NCBI GenBank assembly: GCA_031841125.1
Contig: CM063114.1
Location: 46,149,574-46,213,573 of the forward strand
Source of the DNA: Acanthococcus lagerstroemiae
Taxonomy: Eukaryota; Arthropoda; Insecta; Hemiptera; Eriococcidae
Direction of reading: 5' to 3'
DNA: 64,000 nucleotides
Within the stretch, counting starts at the first letter, position 1, and every line of letters begins with the position of its first letter. This document shows positions 11,031 to 21,250 of this stretch, piece after piece. A program made the position numbers and the translations under genes. The notes below the pieces were generated by a model. The model saw only the letters and a program-made list of their open reading frames with translations, was not told the DNA's origin and ran no database searches.

Positions 11031-11435
11031 GAAGGTATTAGCAACAAGGAGACATCCTTGTTGCTAGGGATCAAACTACCAGTCTGATGGTACATCTGCC
11101 CTATAATCTTGAATGCTAGCATGTAACCAACCGCCTTTCATTTCGTTTCAACCAAGAGAAGTCATGGCAAATACATCATTATATCGCCAAATTAATCGTA
11201 AAAAAGATGGATTTTGATATTCGATCAATTTTCTCAATAATAAAGGTAATTCTGGCAGTGCAGGCACTTTTTTTTTGCATTGCAGTGTGAACATACAACT
11301 GAAAGAGTACCAATTGCTGCATCTTGTTTTTTTATGGTATAGCACTATTGTATAAAAATGCTTTTCTCGACTTAGACTTGGGACGTTTCTTATACAATGT
11401 TGCTGATATTGCTGTTTTCTGCCCTTTTCTACCAA
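11030..11435 (-). pseudogene. Helitron Rep/helicase, N-terminal domain remnant
   Basis: A frame on the minus strand ends FLRLIWRYNDVFAMTSLG (about 11148-11200). It is followed in another frame by AFKIIGQMYHQTGSLIP (about 11065-11115). Both match conserved blocks of the Helitron-like N domain: a YNxxFAxTSLG motif, then GQxYHxxGSLxP a few dozen residues later. Upstream, an AIGTLSVVCSHCNA stretch resembles the cysteine-containing segment that precedes this domain. Frameshifts and stops are present and no Rep HUH motif or helicase domain was found. This identifies the surrounding element as a Helitron on the minus strand. Confidence 0.75.
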
Positions 11436-11619
11436 TATTATTTTTTACAGGAGTGGGCATATCAAAAAATTTTATAATGAAGATGTGCCTGAAAAAAATT
11501 AATACACAAAATCACTGCTCAATTTATTATTGCACACAAAAAGGAAATAATTCAACCGCAATAACTGCAATTGATAACGAAAACAGGCCTGAAAACATTA
11601 ATTTTAACCGCTTACCACT

Positions 11620-12138
11620 GCATAAAATCACTGCTCAACTGAATACGCAATATCACTTTTTGACCGCTTCTGATCAGTACAGGAGAACCACCCCACCAAT
11701 ATGTCAAAACAAATTTCACAAAAATTAACTGTTTGAATACGCAATATCACTTTTCGACCACTTCTGATGTAACAGTACAGGAGAACTACCCCACCAATAT
11801 GTCACCACTGCATAATATCACTGCTCAATTGAATACGTAATATCACTTTTCGACTGCTTCCAATGTAACAGTACAGGAGAACCAACCCACCAATATGTAA
11901 AAACAAATTTCACGAAAATCAACCGCTTACCACTGCACAAAATCACTGCTCAATTGAATACGCAATATCACTTTTCGACTGCTTCTGATGTAACAGTACA
12001 GGAGAACCAACCCACCAATATGTAAAAACCAATTTCACGAAAATCAACTGCTTACCACTGCATAAAATCACTGCTCAATTGAATACCCAATATCACTTTT
12101 CGACCACTTCCAATGTAACAGTACAGGAGAACCAACCT
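11620..12138 (+). repeat. ~125-bp tandem array, about four copies
   Basis: Units contain cactgctcaattgaatacg, aatatcacttttcgac, tgtaacagtacaggagaac, ccaccaatatgt and caaatttcacgaaaat. Starts near 11630, 11821, 11945 and 12071, with one partial copy between the first two. Shares caaatttcacgaaaatc with the 349-bp array that follows. Confidence 0.85.
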
Positions 12139-13434
12139 ACATACCAACAGTGCCGTTTGCTTAAAAACGAAAGGAGAACCACCCCACTTCCCGCTGTCAT
12201 CTACATACCAACAGTACTGTTCGCTTAAAAACGAAAACGAACCTCGTCTCACCCCTGTTCAATTATCACACCGAAATGTCCATAAAAGTCGTCACTTTTT
12301 GATGACTTTGGAGCTTGAATACAGCTCAACCAAAGAACTTTTTGAAGTTTTTCTTTGCTATAAACCATCTATGGGTAAAAGCCAATATATGTCGAAACAA
12401 ATTTCACGAAAATCGATCGTGCAGAAAGAGCGTGATGCGATGAGAAAGAAAACGACACTTCAATAGAGATAAAGACCTCTGTCGTCTACATACCAACAGT
12501 GCCGTTTGCTTAAAAACGAAAGGAGAACCACCCCACTTCCCGTTGTCGTCTACATACCAACAGTGCCGTTCGCTTAAAAACGAAAACGAACCTCGTCTCA
12601 CCCCTGTTCAATTATCACACCAAAATGTCCATAAGAGTCGTCACTTTTTGATGACTTTGGAGCTTGAATACAGCTCAACCAAAGAACTTTTTGAAGTTTT
12701 TCTTTGCTATAAACCATCTATGGGTAAAAGCCAATATATGTCGAAACAAATTTCACGAAAATCGATCGTGCAGAAAGAGCGTGATGCGATGAGAAAGAAA
12801 ACGACACTTCAATAGAGATAAAGACCTCTGTCGTCTACATACCAACAGTGCCGTTTGCTTAAAAACGAAAGGAGAACCACCCCACTTCCCGCTGTTATCT
12901 ACATACCAACAGTACCGTTCGCTTAAAAACGAAAACGAATCTCGTCTCACCCCTGTTCAATTATCACACCAAAATGTCCATAAAAGTCGTCACTTTTTGA
13001 TGACTTTTGAGCTTGAATACAGCTCAACCAAAGAACTTTTTGAAGTTTTTCTTTGCTATAAACCATCTATGGGTAAAAGCCAATATATGTCGAAACAAAT
13101 TTCACGAAAATCGACCGTGCAGAAAGAGCGTGATGCGATGAGAAAGAAAACGACACTTCAATAGAGATAAAGACCTCTGTCGTCTACATACCAACAGTGC
13201 CGTTTGCTTAAAAACGAAAGGAGAACCACCCCACTTCCCGCTGTCGTCTACATACCAACAGTGCCGTTCGCTTAAAAACGAAAACGAACCTCGTCTCACC
13301 CCTGTTCAATTATCACACCAAAATGTCCATAAGAGTCGTCACTTTTTGATGACTTTTGAGCTTGAATACAGCTCAACCAAAGAACTTTTTGAAGTTTTTC
13401 TTTGCTATAAACCATTTATGGGTAAAAGCCAATA
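12139..13434 (+). repeat. 349-bp tandem array, about 3.7 copies
   Basis: Unit starts (acataccaacagtgccgttt) fall at 12139, 12488, 12837 and 13186, an exact 349-bp period with high identity. Each unit holds two related cataccaacagt-gccgtt sub-blocks, gctcaaccaaagaacttttt, and agaaagaaaacgacacttca followed by atagagataaagacctc. The last part also forms the right edge of the Helitron at 14100-14140. The fourth unit is interrupted by the MITE at 13435 and resumes at 14048. Frames of 65-90 aa seen here repeat with the array and are not genes. Confidence 0.93.
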
Positions 13435-14047
13435 TGTGACGCGCCATGAGAAACCATACCTTTGGGTGAAAAAGTTGTTTTCAAGAAAAACGCCAGAACA
13501 CGTTGAAAAATTGATTTTGATCAAAAATGAATTTGCCGGAAATGTATTCTAGAGTATCTAAAGAACATTTTAGGCACCCATACTCGCTTGTTCCGTTGTT
13601 TATTTGTTTGATTTTTATAATTTTTGTAAAAAAAATTTTTTTTTGAATTTCTTGTATGATAGATTTTTTTATAATCAACGTCATTTACATACATTTTTTT
13701 TAATAATAAACTTTATTTGCATACATTTGTCAGTTTTATTTTAGCAAACCTGAAACCTGCACCATTGAATTACTCATAAAATTTTACTAGGGGGGGGGGG
13801 GCTAATTTACCTTCGGAGAACTTGGTAATTTAAGCAATGTCCGAATGAAAAACTTTGAAGCTATATTTTCTCGAAAAGTACTTTTTAGTAGTTTCCAACT
13901 TCAAAATGGCATATCTCTGAGAATTTTGCTCCGATTGAGCTGCGGTTTGCGGCATTGGATTCTCCGTACTTTTCTCTATTAGAATCAGTCAAAATTTCAT
14001 TTTCGACCTTCTTCACCCGAAGGTATGGTTTCTCATGGCGCGTCACA
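13435..14047. mobile_element. TA-flanked MITE, 613 bp, inside the fourth array unit
   Basis: Inverted termini of about 36 bp start tgtgacgcgccatgagaaac and continue ccataccttygggtgaa. TA lies on each side (13433-13434 and 14048-14049). The array units without it read ccaatatatgtcg, giving an empty-site comparison. The interior is AT-rich with a poly-G run at about 13791-13802 and no transposase. Fits a Tc1/mariner-type non-autonomous element. Confidence 0.88.
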
Positions 14048-14144
14048 TATGTGAAAACAAATTTCACGAAAATCGACCGTGCAGAAAGAGCGTGATGCGA
14101 TGAGAAAGAAAACGACACTTCAATAGAGATAAAGACCTCCTATG

Positions 14145-14635
14145 CGAAATTTGTCGCTTTCATTTGTTATTGGATTGTCATCACCCTCGTAATTAAACAT
14201 TTTCTTCTTCATTCGTCGGCGTATTTTTGGAAGCTTGTCTTCTCTATTTCAAAATCAACCTCAGACTCAGCTTTTTTCCAGTTCTCCATTTATCTTGAAA
14301 ACATATACCTTTATTGAATGTAAAATAACTTCAAAGTCGCTTAATCCCTTTGCTAAATTTCTAATTGTATCTTCAACTATGTTATAAGTTTTCAACAAAG
14401 AGGAGTTGTCTTTTCAAAAATGCGAAGAAAAAATTAAGCCGTGAGGATTATTTTGAAATTTAGAAAATTGTCCAAAAACGATTTTGCTTTTCCTCGGGCT
14501 TCCGCACAATACTTTGCAGGCGTTCTAGCTATCTCATTTAAGGATAACAAAAGTTCAAGCAACAATCCAGAGTCGGTTATTTTAGTCTATAGTCTGATAC
14601 TTTTTACTTAGGAAATATTTTCTTCTAGCGAAGGC
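14145..14635 (-). pseudogene. hAT transposase, upstream segment
   Basis: On the minus strand a frame carries SGLLLELLLSLNEIARTPAK (about 14500-14580). Other frames read LAKGLSDFEVILHSIKV and then KLPKIRRRMKKKMFNYEG (about 14145-14390). The order, a helical segment, then a basic PKIRRR block, then an acidic DNPITNESDKFR stretch, fits the catalytic-to-linker region of TTF-type hAT transposases upstream of the dimerisation domain. Several frameshifts break it. The continuation is at 9522-10057, separated by the Helitron. Identification of this part rests on order and position more than on a diagnostic motif. Confidence 0.6.
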
Positions 14636-14778
14636 CAAGGGCTGCGGCCGTCAGCTGTACATTTTTACGTCGGAGCTATCCAATTGTGCAATTGAACCGG
14701 CCTAGTGGCCCATTACGCCAGCGGCCCAGGGGGAAATTTCTCATTTTCCCCCTAGGCCTACCCGCCCCTGTGGAAGAG

Positions 14779-17050
14779 TGGGACTTACACAACCTCGTAG
14801 GCTTGCAGGACTACGGAGAATGTTGTGAACTAATTTCTGGCACAAATGGCATTTCCAGAAAAAATTGGAGGCAGGCGACTTCGAAATGTAAAGCCTCAAA
14901 TATTGTCTTTGTAGATTGGTTCGTTATGTAACTTCTGACTCCCCTCGTGTATCTCTAGTTTTCCCATCGCCCGTAGAAATGAAAACTGCGAGTTTATTAT
15001 CATTTTCCTGCGTTGTTTATTTAAAAAACAAGTCGAAGCCTGAATTCGCTTACATGTAAGAGGGAAGCTGTGATTCAGATTCTGGTTTTTAACTTCGCGA
15101 GCAACAACGCGAAATTTAACATTGTGGCGCCGTCTCTCGTATGCCTGTTCGTAATTTTTTTGTTCTTTTTCATCTCCTCGAACAAATTCTCTGGTTGGCA
15201 TGTTCGCGGCTCCAGTATGCGCGTCGACAATCCTCTCGTCCATTGTATAAATCGCGTTACCCGTACCGTGATTCCGAGCACAATACGGTGCGGCATTGCG
15301 TCGTTTTACTCCTCCAAATCGGAATACAATTAATAATGGCGTTTGGCTGACGGTATTTATTCGTTTCCGGTTCATGTAACTCGTCGAATTTGCTCGCACT
15401 CGTGTACACCAACTTTTTAAGTACACGGATTGAAATTTAGTGTTACGCTTTTGTGTGCCCGTACACGCGAATACAATCTCGTTCCATACTTTTCCAGTCC
15501 CTTGAAATGCGAAATGTGGCAGCGGCGGTGGGGGGAGGGGTTGTATTTTCGTTCATATTTATATCGAGACGTCGAATTCGCTTCCAAAGTCGCGTATTTT
15601 CGAGTATTAAAACTACAATTCACGCGGTTGCGTCGACAAATTAAGCAATATTTATCCTTTTATGCGGGGAACGAAAACGCTTATTTGCTCTTAAGTACCT
15701 TAATGGGGTTGTATTGAAGGGAGAGAAGGAAGAAACCAGTACTTATGAGATGTTGTTATTATCTTTGATGGATAACTGAATCGACCGCATCGGAAGAGGA
15801 CATCCTGGGACATGGTGGCTATTTAATTATGTTGATAAAGAACCTATCCAATACCATTGGCCTCCTCTTCGGTGATGCCTTGTCGTGGTGAAGAGGCTTG
15901 AACGTAGAAAATAAGAAAATACTCTTGTGGCGATAGTCGCAGATAAAGTTTGTTGCAGTTGCAGATATGAGACATTACGCAATATCGTGTATTTACCGCT
16001 TCTTTTTTTGTTCCAATAATCTACTAGTTAATGCAATCGTACTGGTGAAATTTTTATTATGGGTAAATTTATTTGATTGAAATTTATTAGAATTTAGGTA
16101 ATTCTTTAATAGAAATTAAAACTAAAATTATCCGATAATTTATTTCAATTGATCGAAATCGAATAAAAAATTAGAAAATACATTCAGGTCAATGGATTTG
16201 GCTGCGACAGATAACCCGTTGAAAACAACAGTATCTTTTTCCAGGAAATGTAGCTTTTCCAAATATTAATTACTGATGATGGCGTTCCAACAGGTATATG
16301 CTTTTTCCGGACGTAAAAACAGGGTGTCCATTCTCTGGACAACCTGGAAAAGTCAGGGAATTTTGTCCGTCTGGAAAAGTCAGGAACTTTTGGAATTTTC
16401 TGCATTTTTCACCTAAAAGTCGACTGCGAAATTCTGTAGTATTTCAAATAGATTTTACCTTATTTCTTATCAAACAAATTTTTCATTCGCTTCGCTGAGG
16501 CAATTGTCTTATATTTTCGTGGGAAATACAACCTCCTCTCCTATCGCAGTAGTTGGTGTGATGAAATCGTTTTCATGGTATTCGTTTTGCATCTACATCT
16601 TTCTATTAAGGCTGCTATTGAAATTAACGTATTTCGTGTGACTTTTCACTTAACTTCGCGAAAATATAAAATAATAGAAATTCCCTATACACTTCTCCCA
16701 ATATCAGCTGTTTCGTGTTTTCATCTCATCCTGTTCGCGAGAATCTGAAAATCGGCGCGAAAAGACGCGAAAATGAAGAAATATTCAGTCTAGCTCCTCT
16801 CTCCAGTGTAAAAAGTTTTTTGAGAAAATCGTAATGAAACAAAAATTTGAAAACCAATTAATTCACCTTCTGGAACATCTTGCCATCGGGTTTTTCTTCG
16901 GCTCCCCTCTCTTTTGCAACCGAGATTTTGGGGAAAGAGTAACTAATCTGAAAATTTGAAAAAAAAAAAAAAACCGAAAGACCACATAATTATTATCGCG
17001 TTACAGGAGAGTCCACTATACTTTCAAATGTATGACCTTATATTGTATCT
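14779..17050. other. no gene recognised; CpG-rich single-copy-looking segment 15.0-15.7 kb
   Basis: 15040-15720 is strikingly richer in CpG than its surroundings and shows no repeat. It includes the longest open frame of the window (minus strand 14896-15426, 176 aa), with further frames overlapping on both strands. The frame has no recognisable domain, and the overlap of open frames on both strands suggests that high CpG/GC simply lowers stop frequency. 15.7-16.3 kb is AT-rich and featureless. An element end of the CAGGGTGTC family begins at 16320. Confidence 0.5.
16320..16420 (+). mobile_element. CAGGGTGTC-family element, one end
   Basis: Starts cagggtgtccattctctgg and continues through tggaaaagtcagggaatttt, a block repeated at 20.1, 25.4 and 30.7 kb. 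Its complementary terminus (agaatgaacaccctg) is found only at about 20151-20165, so the right boundary of this copy is unclear. Confidence 0.5.
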
Positions 17051-17058
17051 GTCGATAC

Positions 17059-19151
17059 CATGGGCGTAGCCAGCGAGGGGCAAGGGCGCAACTATCCCTT
17101 ACGGATTTTGAAAAAAATTATGTTCCCGTGCTCACAAGATTATTTTCGAATATTTAAAGCCAACAATAAAATTTGCAGAAAATAGGATGTCGAAAATGTG
17201 TGACTGGCTCCACACTGATAACAAAGCAGCGACTTGCACCTGCACAAACGCGCTCACATATTGAAGCTGTTAAACGCAAGGGAACCAATCAACATTTGTA
17301 AATAAAATGAGTTATTGGTATCGTTGGAACGAGCGTAAAAAGTAGAATTTTTCAAAATTTGGCCCCTGATTCAAAAATATGTACTCACGTCGAAAAAAAG
17401 CTTATATCAGTAAACGCTGTGTCATATTATAGTTTCTACATGGCTCCTGTACTTCGAATCACGTGTTCTCAAAAAACAGATTTTGCTGGTTGGTTCCCTT
17501 ACGCTTAACAGCGTCCATATCATATCTTCCCGACGAGATGAATCTTGAGTGAGATTGCGGTGAGCAGCGGAGCGCAGTAGAGTAGGTCTAGTCATTGGCG
17601 GCGAGGCAAGCATTCTCAGTCTCAGTGTCTTGGCAGCTTCAGTTGACTTATTAACAGGCATTCTGCGTGTTGCTTACCATGAGAAATGAAGTATATTGTT
17701 TGTTTTTATTGTGTCTGACTCTGCACGTATACCGAGAAAAGTATCAGTAGTCGCTGAATTCGAATACTGATTGCATCAGTCCTTTTGTCTAGCCTTGATT
17801 TGAAACCAAAAATCCAAATTTTAGATGATCCAAATCAGATGAAACTAACTTGGCATTAAAAATTGGACGAATTATGGAAACTGGAGTTCTTAGATTATTG
17901 ATTCGCGTACAGCGTTAGATTTTCCATCAGATCCTAATGTGGGCCCCGAAATTCAGTTTTTTTCTAGTCCAAGATGTCATTCGGATTTTGCTTAAAAAAA
18001 TGATTAGTATGTAAAAAAGGTATAGGGGTGTCTTGCATCGTTGAGTTCAAAAAGAGTGTCAAATTTTTAATCCGTTCATTTTGATTTAGGCCGCAGAATC
18101 CTAATTTAGCCCCTTCAAATAGGCTAATTTAACGTAAGCATTTTTTCACTACTGATTTGAAAAATTCGTAACAGTCTTCTATAATAGACAGAATTAACCT
18201 AGGTAACTTAGAAGATCAAATAACATACATCAAACAGATTTCGATATGACCCGTGTTGGCATGCCAATTTCCAATTTTTTCCTCTTCGAAGGAGTCAATT
18301 TAACCGTGCCAGAAAAAGTGGATAAGGTACCGGAATGAGGATATGTTGATCGCTAATTTCGTGATGTATAGATTTTTGGTCCAACCCGGATTTGGACCCC
18401 AGGATACAAATTTGCTAACACGTCTAGCACAAGAGGAATTTCTGATAAAGTCATGGTATTCGATGAAGAGAGGAATAGGCTGTCATCAATATTTTGGCTG
18501 GGTGCTCTTCGGAGATTAAAAATATTACTTCGTTTCTAGTTGGAAATTGGGCAACAGTTAGTAGAAATATTCAGGGAGAAAAACAGATGAATGCATGACT
18601 TAAAAATTATCCATGTATCGCGGGAAGAAAGGAAAAATACGAAACTAGGAAAAATTCATGATATGAGCTAGTATACGAGAATGGGGAGGGGGAATGCCTA
18701 GTAATCTTGCGGGATTTTGGTACCTATAATTTCCGGCGAGAGTCGGTACCATTTGGAAAAATAAATAAAAACCGACTCAGCGATGAACCTGTGTTGTACT
18801 CCTGTATCGCCTGTACTCTTTTAAAGTCTGTTGAAATGAAAAACATCACCGTCTCGTGAGACAGTACAATGCCCTCGACTGCATCTTATCCTCGTCGCTT
18901 GGGCCAGCGAATATTACTGGCAACTATGTAGGCTGCCAATTTGTACCTTTGAGGAACCTGCATATCTCCAACTTATACTCTAAATGTACTAACGCCAATT
19001 TCACCTCTTCCTATATACAATATACACGGTGTATAATGGTGGCTGCCAGACTGCATCACATCTATATGACTGCCAGTTTATACCGCAAATAAGTATTTTT
19101 AATTCTACCTTTTTGCCCCTCCCCCTGGAAAAAGTTCTGGCTACACCCATG
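17059..19151. mobile_element. non-autonomous hAT element, 2.09 kb
   Basis: Inverted termini catgggcgtagccag and ctggctacacccatg differ at one position. They are flanked by a perfect 8-bp duplication gtcgatac (17051-17058 and 19152-19159). No transposase was recognised. Near the left end a ~30-bp word (gctgttaaacgcaagggaac) recurs inverted at about 17500, and a 79-aa minus frame (17422-17661) of unknown nature spans it. The right part contains degenerate satellite with atttcgaat/cagattttt words. Either a long MITE or an internally replaced hAT. Confidence 0.88.
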
Positions 19152-19159
19152 GTCGATAC

Positions 19160-20150
19160 TCTTACATTGAAGCCTCTTCCGCCTCTCCTGGTGCCATAAT
19201 TTTTCAGATCCTGACCACATTTCGTTAGATATGCTGGACCTTTTTCACCTGGGTTCCAGAATTCATTTTTATAGGTATTTTCTCTCCCCCTAAACCATTC
19301 AGGCTCCACGAGGAAGGAGCTAATTCCGATTACTCTAGTTTTCCTCAAGTTCAAATTCTTTACGAGATTCTAAAGTCAATTTTTTTGGACAGGATAGCTA
19401 ACCAAGGTCTGAGTCGCTGATTTCGAATACCGCCTCAGATATTTTCATCAGACCCTTTCCAGAGCACTGTCGAACACGGATTCAGCTTCTCCGGCGAAAA
19501 ATTGCATGAAATATCGACATAGGGGTGGTTTTGTGTCGCTGATTTCGAATATCGCTTCCGATTTTTAATCTGGACTAAATTTGAGCTCCCGTGCTTTTTC
19601 AGTTGATTTACGACGTTATTTTCTATTAGCAACATTTTGAATAAATAAGACTGTATTTTTACCCTATTCGGTGGCTTTAATTAGAAAGGGTGAATTTCGA
19701 GTCAACCGTTGCTTGTTCTATGCTCTTGCTACCTCATGGGTCGCACCAGGAGGGACTGGATCCAAAAATTACCTCTAAAATCGAATGCAGCGACCTCCAA
19801 AACCTATAAACCAATTTTCGAATTTTATTCTTTCACCCCCCCCCTTCACATTCGGCATTAAGTCACACGAAAAAAATCTATGAAGCTGTTAATTGACATC
19901 ACATCACGTTGCACCCCATATAGAGCGCGTTTTCATTTCCACCATTAAATTTTTACACCCCTTCTGCCACAGCTCCATAAGCGCATGATAGTAAAAAAAA
20001 AAGTTTGTGGAGTAATTGACGATATTCGCCGCTCACGATGTTCGAAAAAATTTAACCCCGCTCCCTCCCCTTTGCATGTGTAATTTGTATTTGAAGGGTC
20101 TGGAAAACTGGAAAAATTAGCCTGGAAAAGTCAGGGAAAATCATCTCCGA
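19160..20150. repeat. degenerate ~145-bp satellite remnants
   Basis: Contains gtcgctgatttcgaatatcg followed by cttccgatttttaatctgg and atttgagctcc, the signature order of the degenerate satellite seen at 24.8-27.5 kb, in two or more diverged units (about 19400-19660). A CAGGGTGTC-type right end occurs near 20095-20165. No gene seen. Confidence 0.55.
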
Positions 20151-20172
20151 ACAAGAATGAACACCCTGAAAA

Positions 20173-20412
20173 AGCTCCCTATTCCACTGCGCCCCTGGTT
20201 TCTTTATAATTAACTGCAACTGTTGCATTCATTATTTCTTGAAGTAAATAATACTTTTTCTAATATGTTTGTTTTCTATTTTTGTTTACAGGTAAGTGCT
20301 GCGAAAATATATACAGACAAGTTGGTTAATAATGGTGGTGTATTGTCCTCTTATCCGAATTTGAGTGCAAAACTGAGAATCGACTTCACGTTGGTGGTGA
20401 GTTATTAAATAA
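20173..20412 (+). repeat. 240-bp duplicated segment, copy 1, exon-like
   Basis: Nearly identical to 62742-62985. Order: a cactgcgcccctgg word that looks like the end of a hAT element, 90 bp of AT-rich DNA, a pyrimidine-rich tract, CAG, then 105 nt (20292-20396) that are open in one frame and end ttggtg before gtgagt. The 35-codon frame includes KIYTDKLVNNGGVLSS and LRIDFTLV, which I do not recognise. Bounded by good acceptor and donor consensus, it could be a small exon, or a captured exon inside a repeat. The second copy has a 2-base insertion that shifts the frame, which argues that at least that copy is not coding. Confidence 0.6.
20272..20297 (+). promoter_or_regulatory. candidate recursive splice site (ratchet point)
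   Basis: The tract ttttctatttttgtttacag is directly followed by gtaagt. A strong 3' splice site abutting a perfect 5' splice site is the defining sequence of recursive splicing sites in long insect introns. Function is inferred only; it is relevant if this window lies in an intron transcribed on the plus strand. Confidence 0.4.
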
Positions 20413-20639
20413 AAAAGAGAGTCTAACCGCTGCAGGGAAGGACATTTTTATATGGATATTATGTCATCCGAGCGACCGCGTTAACGCGCATCCCTAGTCC
20501 CCAAGCACCCACATTTCAAATACTTTCTCTAGTCGTCTATTTTCGGGGTCGCTCGGCATTCTTCGTGTCGGCCCGTCGAAATGTGATGAAACGCCCCAAA
20601 ATTGGAATTTCACTCAACAAGTGGACAAAATTAACCTAA

Positions 20640-21250
20640 ACTGAAAAATTGAAGTATCAAAATCACGATTGCTTGAGTTGCTGGGTTCAAAAATTCCGTT
20701 ACATTTTCTGTTCGACCCCGATGTGGGCCTTAAATTTGACATTTCCCCTTCCAAAGGCCATCTTCACTTTGGTTGGAATCTCTAGTCTATCCGGGGTTCT
20801 TTCAGTCATTAGTTTTAAAAAATAGTATAAAATTTCTCGCCGGGTTACAGTTTGGGTCGTAAAGGAAAAATTTCACCGTTCCAATTAATGGGATTGACTT
20901 ACAATTATAAAATTGAACAACATATCGAAATAGTTTTTTTTTTGGGGGGGGGGGAGGGTTGCTGATTTTAAATTATTCAATTAACTTTGTGATCCCAGGT
21001 GCCAATTTGGTCTCAAAAACTGAAAATTCGCTCATTTGGCTTCTAAAAAAAGGATCTAGAAACAGTTTTTTTTGGGAGGGAGGGAAGTGATGGTGGCGCT
21101 TCAAATGGGCTATAAGTTAATGTGGCTTGAAAAAGCAATCAGTATTTTGAACTGGAAATTTTTCTGGTTCACTGTCGTCAGAGTTGGCATCACATTTTCG
21201 ATTCATAGTCTTGATTTTATCGCCCATACCTTATGAAATAGTCCAAGTTT
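20640..21250. repeat. degenerate satellite remnants with poly-G insert
   Basis: Words such as gtgggccttaaatttgaca, tgctgatttt and ccaatttggtctc follow the order of the ~145-bp satellite. A pure T run followed by a pure G run occurs at about 20933-20951. No gene. Confidence 0.4.

Larger units (their letters stand above)
10232..14140 (-). mobile_element. Helitron, ~3.9 kb, minus orientation, decayed
   Basis: Read on the minus strand, the 3' end has a GC-rich hairpin (gcgcc-gca-ggcgc), about 15 nt of spacer, then CTAG followed by T, at 10232-10256. This is the canonical Helitron 3' terminus. The minus strand also encodes part of the Helitron replication protein N-terminal domain at 11030-11435. 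The 5' end is near 14130-14140, where the minus strand has gaggtctttatctctattg; the exact 5' nucleotide is uncertain because the internal array shares it. Contents in minus order: a 5'-end fragment, a TA MITE (13435-14047), a 349-bp tandem array, a ~125-bp array, the Rep remnant and a 580-bp palindrome. It is inserted into a hAT transposon. Confidence 0.75.
8748..14770 (-). mobile_element. hAT transposon, 6.0 kb, with nested insertions
   Basis: The left terminus is caggggcggataggtgaa and the right terminus, read inward on the minus strand, is caggggcgggtaggcctag. Both ends are followed by an agggggaaa block. The element is bracketed by a perfect 8-bp duplication tggaagag (8740-8747 and 14771-14778), the hallmark size of hAT elements. 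The minus strand contains a broken hAT transposase split over 14145-14635, 9522-10057 and 9115-9250. Insertions inside are a hAT MITE (9251-9521), a GC-rich palindromic element (10056-10213) and a Helitron (10232-~14140). Without these, the hAT element would be about 1.7 kb. The N-terminal part of the transposase is missing, so the copy was already defective or internally deleted. It must be older than everything inside it. Confidence 0.88.

Noticed and set aside
12139..13434. CRISPR-like array
   Set aside because: 349-bp repeats with no unique spacers, in a eukaryotic transposon context.
14896..15426. 176-aa open frame on the minus strand as a host gene
   Set aside because: No domain, overlapping open frames on the other strand, no splice or composition support; high CpG lowers stop density.
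16320..20165. One 3.8-kb element between cagggtgtccattct (16320) and agaatgaacaccctg (20151)
   Set aside because: The ends are inverted, but the interval contains an independent hAT with its own TSD and each end carries its own gtcaggga block, so two separate copies or an old interrupted copy are as likely; no TSD was found.
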